From Paragonimus skrjabini miyazakii (Eukaryota; Platyhelminthes; Trematoda; Plagiorchiida; Troglotrematidae), in contig JTDE01000160.1 in the NCBI GenBank assembly GCA_014338405.1, positions 220,905-284,904 of the forward strand: a stretch of DNA of 64,000 nt, in the 5' to 3' direction. The translations under genes and the position numbers were made by a program. The notes under the pieces were generated by a model. The model was not told the DNA's origin, did not search any database, and saw nothing but the letters and a program-made list of their open reading frames with translations. The first letter of the stretch is position 1. Each line of letters begins with the position of its first letter. This document shows, piece after piece, positions 54,066 through 64,000 of this stretch.

Positions 54066-54223
54066 CTCAAGTGATTATCCGCCATTTCCGGTTTGTATTG
54101 ATCTGCGCTGATACGACAAATAAGACGTGTCTTGAAAAACGAAGTAAAATAGAGATGTTCATCGTTAGGTAGACTCAAACCTGGATCACCGGTACACACG
54201 CGGGCAATACGGGAGTAAATTAC
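54066..54223 (-). CDS. Semaphorin-like gene, internal sema-domain exon A
   Basis: Internal exon of a sema-domain gene read on the minus strand. The acceptor is a pyrimidine-rich stretch ending ctccag just before 54223. The donor is GAG|GTTCGT, with the intron starting at 54065. The 158 bases give 52 codons plus two bases. The peptide opens with VIYSRIARVC and continues to YFTSFFKTRLIC. These match the sema-domain blocks usually seen as 'VIYSRIARVCKND' and 'WTSFLKARLNC', including the two family cysteines. Semaphorins are secreted or membrane guidance proteins that bind plexins through this beta-propeller. The last two bases (AG) join the first base (G) of the exon at 50720 to make an Arg codon. 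In place of the usual short link between the two blocks there is a GDPGLSLPNDEHL stretch. A plexin sema domain is the main alternative. No initiator is present; earlier exons must lie at higher coordinates. Confidence 0.85.
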
Positions 54224-55528
54224 CTGGAGAAAATTAGAACACAAAAGTGTAAACAAGAATGGATAAACATGGTTAGCCATTTAAAAGTGGAAAACATCTT
54301 ATCATTTTGGATGCTTTTAACTATTGCACTCATAACCATGGATCTCAACCACCATATCCGCCCTGTTTGTAGGGTTGTTACAAGGAATCAAACATAGAGA
54401 TATTAACGGTTACACAAGCAAAGTCTACAGTTGAAGCTTTAAAAACAAACCACCGACTGATATTCAACAGCTCCTTTGGGTATGGTTGGAGATAACTACA
54501 TTTTCAGCTTGGTTTACCTGGTTTCTGTTCAAGCAACTGTAATCACATGAACTTCATCGATGGACATGTTAAACGTATAATATTACTGTGCTATACGAAG
54601 TCAATGTTTTTGGGTTTATCTGACGTTTTCGTTTACCGGTTGAGTGAAAGTAAGATAAAATTACATTGGTTATTGATATTGTTTATGTAACACCTTGTGG
54701 GCCTGTGATCGTAATCGATCGTAAATAGCAAAGACGTAAAGTCAAGTCACACAGAAACCAGAAAATTGACCTGGTAGTCAGCAAGATGAGCAAAGTTGGA
54801 CGGTAGCATGTCGCGGAAGTTTTATATGAAAAATGTTCAAACAGAAAAATGGACAAAGAGCAGAAAACACTTCACTAAACGTTTAGCAAAATGGTAGAAA
54901 AATATTAGTAATTATACAGGGTGATCAGCTTGAATCAGTCAGGAGAGTTTTAAAGGAATTAATTAAACACGAGTTTGAAGTGTAAAAGTTAAGTGTTACC
55001 TACAAGCGGTGTGTGAGTAAATCGAAAAAAGAACTGAAGTGCAAATCAGATGACTACTGAAAGTCACTAATGATAACTTTAGAATAAGTGACGAACTTAC
55101 TGGGGTTACATTGATTAGTTTCAAGGATTTCAACACTAAAACTGACTAAGTGAAGAGTATAGGTACAGCAGTAGTTCATTGATGGAATTTTCTCAAGTAT
55201 ACATGTAACTTACATGTACCCGATAAAATTTAGTGTGCAAAAGATTTATATTCATTTGGACGTATGTCCAGTGTGAATATAAATAATCACCGCTCACACA
55301 GGTCTTCTGCTGAAAGTGGAATCATAAAAGAGTCATCCGGAGCCTTTGTAGTTTCTGCTACTTGAGCTTAAATCATCAATCTTCACGTTACAGGAATCCG
55401 TTGAGTAAAGGGAGCAACTCTATAGGATTACTTAACCTACCAAGATAAATAATCGTCTTCTGCCCAATTCAATCAGCTGTAGAATTACACTTCTCTTTTG
55501 CTCACTCAACAATTATTAGTACTAGCCA

Positions 55529-55577
55529 GCTCCATAACTGATTGGAACGTTTCGGCTCTAATAGGAGACAATCTGCG
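55529..55577 (-). ncRNA. Partial hammerhead-like motif
   Basis: On the minus strand, a CAGATTG box (canonical CUGAUGA) is followed by a five-pair stem GTCTC/GAGCC with one mismatch. Then comes an intact GAAAC at 55553-55549, then GTTCC pairing with GGAGC at 55533-55529. No convincing stem I was found, so this is either an old copy of a ribozyme-bearing repeat or chance. Confidence 0.22.
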
Positions 55578-56465
55578 TTTGTCTACAAATTATACAGTGA
55601 TAGATAATTAATCCAAAACAACATTATATTGCTTAGAAAAAGTCTGCAAATCAACCTCATTTGCATGCATGCATTAAAGTTGGTTACAGTGTCTGCAAAA
55701 GTACGGAAACATAGACAGAAGTTTTCATAATACATAACATAATCACAGCTACTACAGTTTGTCGTTATCGTCTGGAACCTCTATCAACAGTAACACCAAA
55801 CTATCCAGTAACACTAAGAACTGTGACACGAACTGGATCAAAATCATCCTTAGTTCAGGTTTGGAACGTGTTTGATTCCTACAGTTAGATAGAAGGTATT
55901 CAAACGCACAGCACTAAGCTGTTCTTTGTAGGCCTTTTGCCTGATCAATCAGTCTACACATCTCATTAGCAGATTACAACATGAGCTTGAATATGGCCCT
56001 CATTAATGTAGTAAGTTTAAAAGTAGTCGAGATTATAGTGATTGTTCGGTTTAGGATCGATGTTCCTTAACCCACCTAGGTTATAAACACTTAATCACAC
56101 GGTTTTCCGATAGGCCCAGACTACGTTAAATTTCTGTTCTATCTCCAGTTGTCAATTATGAAAAACAAATGAAAGATAGTTTCATGTGATTCATTATTTA
56201 GAGGGAAAATAAATGTTGGTTTTTCATGAGTAACTGTAACATGGATAAATTCATAGCGAATGAGTTACTGGCAAGCTATCTTAAAAACGTCAAACTGAAT
56301 TAAACAGAACAGTACTGGTCCGTGGCAAACTTTTGCAAAATTTCAAAAAGTCGGGTCTAACCAAATAGTTGTGATGCTTTAACATTGAGGAAAACTTTTC
56401 TTTGTTCCATTTGCAACACATATATTGTAATGACTTTGAGTACGATTAAAGGTTGGTGAGGTGAC

Positions 56466-56506
56466 CTATGAACGTTTACATTTGCAATGATTTCGACGTA
56501 GTTCTT
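56466..56506 (-). CDS. Candidate N-terminal sema exon fragment
   Basis: After a good acceptor (ttctttgctaacag) the minus strand reads KNYVEIIANVNVH. This resembles the conserved 'C-x-N-Y-I/V' strand near the start of the sema domain, with the Cys expected at the end of the preceding exon. It lies 2.2 kb upstream of exon A in the right orientation. The donor is unclear: GTAAAC after 56480 or GTCACC after 56466. No partner exon with the CGTNAF motif was found between here and exon A, so this is tentative. Confidence 0.22.
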
Positions 56507-59500
56507 CTGTTAGCAAAGAATCCGGTTACGTGATCAATTTATGTTAGACTCAGCAGTTAATGTCCCTCGTCGTCTAGTAGCGTTTAAGCGACTGGTCAGA
56601 ACACCGTAAACAACGTGGCAAACTTGGAATTCATATCTCTTATTCATAAATTCAATGTCGGTGGTTGCCTAATCCGTTTGGATGTGCGATAAATTACTTG
56701 GCAGACACGTTAAACTAGGGTCTATGGTTAGTCGTTGGCATCTTGAGAGAAAATGGTTACACTGACTATATTACTACCCTGAGTATGCCATCATCAGAAA
56801 ACCACACGTTGTAAGTGGTGTGGATTTATTTTAAGCCAGTAATAGCTGCATTGTTTTGATTAAAAGTGAAAAGGTGATTATTATAATTTACTCTTTATTT
56901 CATTATTACTAAGTACTATTGCTATTCTCTCTTATTCGGACCGTTTTCTGCTGAAGATAGTGACCAAACAAAAACAAAAACTGATGGTGTTCAATTAAAT
57001 TCCAACAGTCTAGCAGATGTAGTATGCAACTGGTTTTTATACGTTGTAATCTCTGAAGGTTCTTACATACGTTGAAGTAGATGGTCACGTTCTGTTCAAT
57101 TTGGTAAGTACCATTTTTTGAGCTCGTTCAGTGAAGCAGTCAACGTGGTCGAAGGTAATGTCATCCGCTGTACATCTACTAACAGTCAATGATAGCTGTA
57201 ATTAACGTACACTGTGGCAGATTCTCCGTGGACATACGAGGTACCCAAATGTGGATGCTTTATTGCAGTCTTGCGTGATCAGTCAACAGGATACCGTTTC
57301 ATTGGTGAGGGTCAGGGTAAGGGAAAACCGAAATTGATTTGCCAGACTTCTAAAAACAGAGTTTAAGATCATACGTGCATCCGCTAGGAATCTTGTTAAA
57401 GTTTAATAGCCGGACGTTTTTGCAACACAGACGAGAGGGCATTGCCAAACGAAGCTGCGTCTATCATGTTCTCAAGTGCACTAAGTCATTAACAGCACTC
57501 GTCCAAAAGATGTTCAACCATTAGTTCCCTGGACTCTGTAGGTATACATATCACAACGTTATCTGTCACGTGGTTGAACAGAACGGTACAAATCTGCAAA
57601 AGGTAGCTGGCGCTATTTTGCAAAAGTAACGTTTGAGACAGCCGTTCACGAATGAGTAGTTCGTAACCTCAGTGACCATATAAAAATGGTGCCAACTCTG
57701 CATAATTTACTGGTGTTGATTAAAGAGCAGGACCCCCAGAGATTAAGATGATCGGTCTATTGAGTATCGTCACTAAAAGAAAAAGAGTACGCCGATGTTG
57801 CAGCATCTTCTCTAGGTGGTAGTATGATTGGTGTATATATAACCGGTTAGAAAAACTATATGATCTTGTTTTTGTTTACTCCCTTTTTTCCTCAACGTGT
57901 TACAATCAAGTCACCAAAACTTTGGACATGAGAAGGAGATAGTTTAAAGCCTTATGATTTCTACATAAAAATCTATAATTTTTTCAATGTGTTTTTCCAC
58001 TACAGGCGAGCAGAGCCGTCAACATAGCCATCTTCAGTTTTTAGTCAGAAGTAGAAACCTGTGAGCAGTTCACTAGTCAATGTCAAAAACCAAATAGGAA
58101 TGCCACAAAAGAATTAATGTCCCAACATGGAGTTCCGTTAAATCCGGACAATGTATACCTAATCAGTCTGATGACCAAAAAAGAAACGATATTTTTATCG
58201 ATACTAAATTAGCGGCATCTTGTACAAAGAAATTAGATGTTACATACAAACAGAAGTATGTTTCAATGTGTAAAATCCATTTTTAATATCCCTCAATCAG
58301 TTTCGAAGTTGTGAGTTGTTTTTACAGGCGTAGTCACAGTAACTCTTAAAAAAACTTAATAGTTTTGTCATAGAAAAGCACAATTTTGTAGTAACTCCCT
58401 TGTTTGCTTTGCCCTGTTAATTATGCGTATAAAAGTTAAGTGAGGTTTGTGAAACAGCTCTTGAAAGTCGTAGCTGTACTCATAGCTCAAAAAAATCAGT
58501 CGACATTTGATGATGAAGTTATTGAAATTATCAAAGACTGATCTCCCAATTGGTTCGAAAGTTTCTTTAGAATAGACTTCTTGGCTGTGAACTAGCACTG
58601 CGATTAAAAGTCCAAACTGATACCAACTTCTCTCACATTGTAGTATTACAAGAGAAGGTATACCAGTTATTTTAGTGTAACCTTCACAAACATTAAGTCT
58701 GATATTCTTTCATCATGTTCATCGGCAAATAAGCGAATGGTGTAGGTTTGAGCAAGTGCTTTGTCTAACATAAGCGGTGGCCTCGAAACTAATTTTTGTG
58801 TTTGTACGCGAACAGTCATCATAGGTAGGAGACAAACGTTTCCCGTGTTGCCGAGGTTGGCCTGTATAAGGTGTTCTGTATGTGATGTAAAGCATACTTT
58901 TATGCTAACTTACGAAGATTAATGCCATGGAATTCTGTGAAATGTAGAAAATTCAAAAGCCACTGCCGTCATATTATATACTGAGGCAAAACCTGCTAAT
59001 AAACTACTACCCCGACAGTTAAATAGTTTGTCAGAATGCATATACGATGACCTCTTGGCTCATTATTTCTTATTCAAATACAACTGAAAAGCATTGATGT
59101 CTTCAATATTCACACATATTTGAATCGTAGAATAACAAACTGAAATTGTAGGCCTAGCTTCAGGCCTTATTTTAATCGTGTTACATCCAAAAAGAGAGTA
59201 TACAAAGAGAAACGGCCATCTACTGGAACAGTGATAAGATTTATAACTTTAGGGTTGCGTTGGCAGCCTATTCAGTCCAGTTTCAATTGTCAAGACAAAC
59301 GTAGATCCGAGAGAATAGAAATAAACATTACTGAACTATTTCGGTTGTTCTCCACTGGATGTGAAAAAGAATGGAACTTGGATTTTGATATCTTCTTTAA
59401 GCACTCGCAACAAACCTAGGCATCTCCTCTCAAAAAGTCACATGAACTACATCTACTGTGATGTATAAAAGTCGTATGTCCTACATGATGTGCTGTCAGG

Positions 59501-62500
59501 TATTTCGTAGAACTAAAGAGTTTATAGATAGAACTACATAAAAACCAAATAATTACGATAGCTATATACTTGCTAATACACTTAGCTAGTGCAAAATTGA
59601 AATAACAAGGGTATGGCTCTCGTTTACTGTTAACCACAGCTTTGCGTACGTCAGTTTGATTCGTGATATCGATAGGCTATATCATCTTTACAGGAAATCT
59701 GCTATTCGTCTACATATAAGTTACAACGTCAACACCGACGCCCTCACTGCCTCGATTGATTAGAAGCGTTATCCTGATTTGCGAAGTTAAACAAAATTTG
59801 AGCACTGAAAGAATAAATTTTTTGTTTGCAACACCAGTACTGCCAATTCAGTTCAGAATTTACGGAGTTTATACGTTTTATCATGCCTATTGCTGAAAAA
59901 CATCATGAGTTGGTCTTGCTTTAACGATTATTTGTCGCTGAAAACGCCGTAGAATCATTCATGATATTTTGTATGCTGTTCTATTTTTGAAACCATGTTT
60001 GTTCTGTACTTTTCTTGGCGTACAGGTTGATGCAACAAACTTAAATGCATATTGGAGGACCAAAAACGAAACAATGAGAGAAACACGCACTAGCCTTTTG
60101 TGATCACGCACTATAAACTGCCTCGGTAAACTGTTTACCGCCACTGAAATGAGGCTAGTTTCAAAATACAACCGACATGTGTACTTGTTTAAAGTGTGAG
60201 GTCAACCAGGGTACAACAGAACAGTGACAGCAACAAAAATCACGTACACGGACATGTCTAAGTTAGAGGGAAACAGACTAAACGTGAGACAGACAACGTT
60301 AACTACTTTCGTTGTTCAAGGACCTGACATACCTCAAGACCTAACTACCGCAGACTTTTTCTCAACTTTTACAAAAATTTAGTTCAAACGCAAGAAATAT
60401 GTCATGAGTGATCAAGGAGTCGTCTACCGTGAGTACATTGTTCCATGCGCTGAATGTTGAATAGTAGATCACATTCGCCGCTTCGCTTTCTTGATAACAA
60501 GTTCATCTGTACAATCAAGTTCATAAGAAGTGTTTCTCCACAATATCTCCGGTGGTGAGATGACTTTGTCCTGCGTTCAATTACAAGTGAGCATTGCAGT
60601 CCTGTTAGGTTAGTGTAGTGTATACTGAATAGAATCTCTGTAAATAGCAATTTGTTTTCAGCCATTCCTAGTCATTCCAGCAAAGCGTGTGCATAAAAAT
60701 AAGAGGACTGTTGCTGTTAATTCGCGTGTCCACTTTTTAACGGTGGCAGTTCAGAGGTCGACAACAATCAATTCAACTGATTATGTTTGATTTCAAAAGC
60801 AGTTCGAACAATCAGTCGTAGACTTGTACGCAAGTGACATGAATTCAGCTTAGAGCTACGTAAGAAGGTAAGTGGTTGGGTTGTAGTTTTGATGCCCCAA
60901 CTTTGTTTAATTAGAGCCGTGACATACTGTTCGTATTATGCTCACGTGATGGGTTTGATATTTTCATTATTGTAGTTCAAAATGAGGGAAAACATCAAAA
61001 CTTCTAAGCCTAACTTGAAAAGCTTAGCAATAAGAGAAAACACTGCAGTCTGCTACAAGTTGTGTCATCTTTCCTAAGGCGGATTGCCACGGAGACAAGT
61101 GAATCAAATAAGAAGCATAGATAGGGGCTTAAAAAAGCTGAAACGATCACTTGGTTTGAGACCTTATACATGTGAAATTATGCCATTTATCTATCTAAGG
61201 ATAGCATCAGAGATTTAAAATACAAGTCAGCATTTCTTTCCACGGTGATTTCTACAGGTTAGACAATTTGTATTATCGCATCATCCTCCATCTCTTCAAC
61301 TTAACACCCAAGACGAGCGAAGTAGGTAAGACACCGGTCGTAGCGGGATGATGAATGAGGTCCTCCGAAACCTCAATGGTAAACTAAAAACTGCATTTGA
61401 CTTTCTTCAGCCAAAGACAATAATAAAATCTAACTCAGCATTTTACAGCCAACCTCGCTATTGCAAGTTACTGTTTTGTGAGCATAACTGAATCAGGTAA
61501 GAGGTCTAAAACTCCGTTGAACAAGTAACTATTTGACAGACCATGTAAACTACAAGTTACCTGACCACTCTAATGGTTCATTTCAAATGAAATTATTAAA
61601 TGGTTCATGAGCTGATTAACGTTCATACCATGTCTGTATCTCGTGGATGAACTCTACGACGGTGTCACCCGTTTGAACGAGTTAAGTGTAAAACTCGTGA
61701 AACGTTGCCGAAAATACAACACCCATGAGGTTGATTACCATGTTCAGATGGTTACCTGAGAATCGTTGCTTCAATTATGCGGATTTCATCAACAAGTCGT
61801 GGGAATAAAGAGCAGTGTAAAAACATCATATTCAAAAATTGATACTCATTCACCCACACACACTCATTAAACGTAACTAGACAAACACTTCCTGAAAATA
61901 TTATGTTACATTCATTTTAAGCCAAATAAAAACACACCACTTGGGACGGAATGAATTTTCAAATTGACAAAGCCTCCGTTCTGTTTTAAATTCCATGGTA
62001 CTCTCATGTTCGAATTAATGAGTTTAGCAGTTACATACCGGTTTTTGCAATTTCGTTCATCTAGTCAGGTGTGCATACAGGTTAGCTAACATAATTATTA
62101 TGTACAGTCGTTTCGGAAAAAATTGACCGTAACTATATGATAACCGTCAGCAGACTTTTGTCAAATGGAACAAAGCTTCTGTTGCTAAAGTCACGCTGGT
62201 CGTCGCCAAAATTTCAAAAGCAGAAATAAAAAGTGTTCCAGTTTCATATTTTTCAATTTCATAATGAAATTTGTGATCTTAAGTGGAAACGCGCCTGAAT
62301 ATATTATGCGGAGTAACAGTAAACCTCCGGTCCACAAACAACAACTGAACTAAAGCATTGTGAACACTAGAGAAAGTGGGCTAGTAAGGAAATAGAGAAT
62401 GAGATTTTCCGATTTACGGCAGTTGCAAAAATCCTTCAGGATGAAAATTCACTTTTTAGAAGTACTAATGTTGGTTAGACAATGATGTTATCGTTAAGAA

Positions 62501-63461
62501 CATTTGCGACTGAACTCGGTGAAAAGAAATCTTTTAACTTATTGTCCTTAAAGGTTATCGGTACCAAATCAGATCCTTTAATATTCTACGTGCTTGCTCG
62601 GTTTTTGTCTTTGTGAGTTAACTGGAACCAGAATCTTGTCAATAATTTAAATGATACTTTTAAATAGCAATCCTTCGAAGGAAAATCTTTCTTGTGCAGC
62701 TGATAAAATGACTGATGCAATACAAAAGTTTCAAAACTAAACCTGAGTGATGTACTTTGAACTACCCTGTTCGTTTGCTTAGCCAGCTTTGTTGGCATAA
62801 GAGTAAATACCTACTGACGAGATGAAAGAAACAAGTTTCATACCCGTAGATGAAATCAAGGGTTAAAGAATGATGTTGCTCAAATACTTCGTAAACCTTG
62901 TCACGGAGTCTTCATTACTTGCCTATATAAATCACAATAGCCTAGTAAAAGTTAGCATAAGCTTATTCTCAACAGATTATTGGAATAGCAAAAATGGCTG
63001 ACATAAATCTGAGACTAACTTACAGGTGGTCGTCAGGTCATCCTTATTCACGCATTAACCACCAGAACGGTGTGGTGGTCATTGCAAGTTGTGATCAGTG
63101 CCTAAAAGTACCAATGACCCAGAGTTGAAAAAAGTCATTTCTGTGTCATTCTCATAAAAGTAGGTCATTCCTGGCTCCAACTTGCCACGTTATGCGATAC
63201 TAACCGATTCTCCAAACGATAACCTTCTGACATTCAAACGAATGCAATTCAGCACACGGAGGATCGTCAGACAGCTTCACAAATAAAGGACACCTAGCAC
63301 CCGTGTTCTGCATGAAAATAATAATGAATGGGAGCCTTCTTCAACGGAAGTGGTAATAGAGGAAAGAGATCCATTATTTGATGTCTAATGGACATCCTTT
63401 CAGACATCAAGATGCATACTGATTTGTCAAACTTATCATGCTGCCTAACAATTAAAGCCCG

Positions 63462-63755
63462 TTACATGCCAGAACTTTCGAGGTATGATAACTTATACTT
63501 TATTGTGTAAGAAGTGTGGATTGTATGCAGTAAGCTTCTCTTGAAAAACTGCCCTGATTGCATCGTCTTCTGAATAGAATGCAGCGGGAAGCCACTTAGT
63601 TTGAACACTTCCTTTAGAAGATTAAGCCGGGCTTGTACAATGTCAGTGGCAATGACCTTCAACGTCCTTCCAGCCAGACATTGCGTAACGTTTCGAATAC
63701 GATTTAACGGGAGGAAACTGTTAAATTGGCGCCTCCAAGTTTGCTCCCCATACAC
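63462..63755 (-). mobile_element. Penelope-like or related reverse-transcriptase C-terminal relic
   Basis: Minus-strand open stretch of about 97 codons opening YGEQTWRRQFNSFLPLN, then RIRNVTQCLAGRTLKVIATD, then LNLLKEVFKLSGFPLHSIQ. Penelope-like and related trematode elements have, after the catalytic palm, a conserved string of the type 'VYRKxTxTxxYLxFxSxxPxxxKRxxVxxLxxRAxxI...LxxLxxxFxxNGYPxxFI'. This peptide follows that order and spacing closely. It has no true start: the first codon is GTG and a TAG lies just upstream (63758-63756). A plus-strand frame over the same bases (63601-63831) is a shadow. It is a dead fragment of the same architectural class as the relic at 13330-13811, but covers the part just before it. 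Confidence 0.7.
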
Positions 63756-63889
63756 CTATTGTTGCACTGAACCACCTTTCCTTATTATATCAACATCTGT
63801 GAAGTTTGTTTTGCCACTGCTAAATCCTTAGTGAATATGATATTGTTATGGACTGAGTTACAAACATTCACAACAGCCTTTATGCTAGA

Positions 63890-63994
63890 GTCGTTTGGTG
63901 GCACAAAAATTAGCTCCCACGTAGAGTCTGTATGGACTGAATTCTTCAGCAACTGTATTCAGTTGATCAGACTCGAGTTTTTCAAGAAAATTTA
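63890..63994 (-). mobile_element. Possible further piece of the right-end retroelement relic
   Basis: Upstream of the relic on the minus strand, one frame reads NFLEKLESDQLNTVAEEFSP. This resembles the 'xxEKxxxxxLxxLNxxxPxIxFT' segment that follows the YxDD motif in this class, but it ends in a stop at about 63892. The match is short and could be chance. The element would continue past the window edge. Confidence 0.25.
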
Positions 63995-64000
63995 AGCTAA

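Larger units (their letters stand above)
54224..63461. other. Probable 5' intron or flank of the semaphorin, no secure exon
   Basis: Earlier sema exons must lie to the right of exon A. Only the weak NYV fragment near 56.5 kb was found. Minus-strand frames at 58368-58598, 60402-60665 and 62586-62798 show no sema motif. No promoter or first exon is recognisable. Confidence 0.5.

Noticed and set aside
55099..55170. Small minus-strand segment with cttag acceptor and CCA|GTAAGT donor as a semaphorin exon
   Set aside because: The 15-residue product does not resemble any sema strand, and the phase is not supported by a partner exon.

Overview
The window is AT-rich, intron-dominated animal DNA with a 100-base assembly gap. 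I read it as a parasitic flatworm, most likely a trematode and plausibly a schistosomatid. The grounds are the mix of decayed retroelements (an RTE-type LINE, Penelope-like elements with a GIY-YIG tail, a Gypsy reverse transcriptase), a hammerhead-ribozyme fold of the kind such repeats carry, and a gene with very long introns. The species call is inference; the sequence itself shows the element families and gene structure. There are no bacterial-style operons, and almost every open frame of 60-130 codons looks like chance.

The one host gene I can support lies on the minus strand. Four exons at 54223-54066, 50720-50291, 40600-40360 and 29220-28890 have GT-AG splice sites and compatible phases at all three junctions (2/1, 0/0, 1/2). 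Together they encode about 385 residues of the C-terminal half of a sema domain, up to the start of a PSI-like cysteine region. The best fit is a semaphorin, with plexin as the alternative. Its introns here are about 3.3, 9.7 and 11.1 kb. The first exons should lie right of 54.2 kb, where only one weak candidate at about 56.5 kb was seen. The PSI, membrane and tail exons should lie left of 28.9 kb, where none was recognised.

Layout: 1-9689 is non-coding apart from a weak reverse-transcriptase-like relic near 6.5 kb. An RTE-type LINE relic with its 3' untranslated tail occupies 9690-10995 (plus). A Penelope-like GIY-YIG relic lies at 13330-13811 (plus). A hammerhead-like fold lies at 15177-15247 (plus). 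From 15.2 to 28.9 kb there is no secure gene, but there is the assembly gap at 21714-21813, a possible tRNA-derived repeat and one candidate exon. From 28.9 to 54.2 kb is the semaphorin locus, with a Gypsy reverse-transcriptase relic in its 9.7-kb intron. From 54.2 kb to the end is probably 5' intron or flank, ending in a second Penelope-like relic on the minus strand.

All transposon proteins are interrupted by stops, frameshifts or deletions and are read as dead copies. The semaphorin would be a secreted or cell-surface guidance ligand acting through plexin-type receptors.
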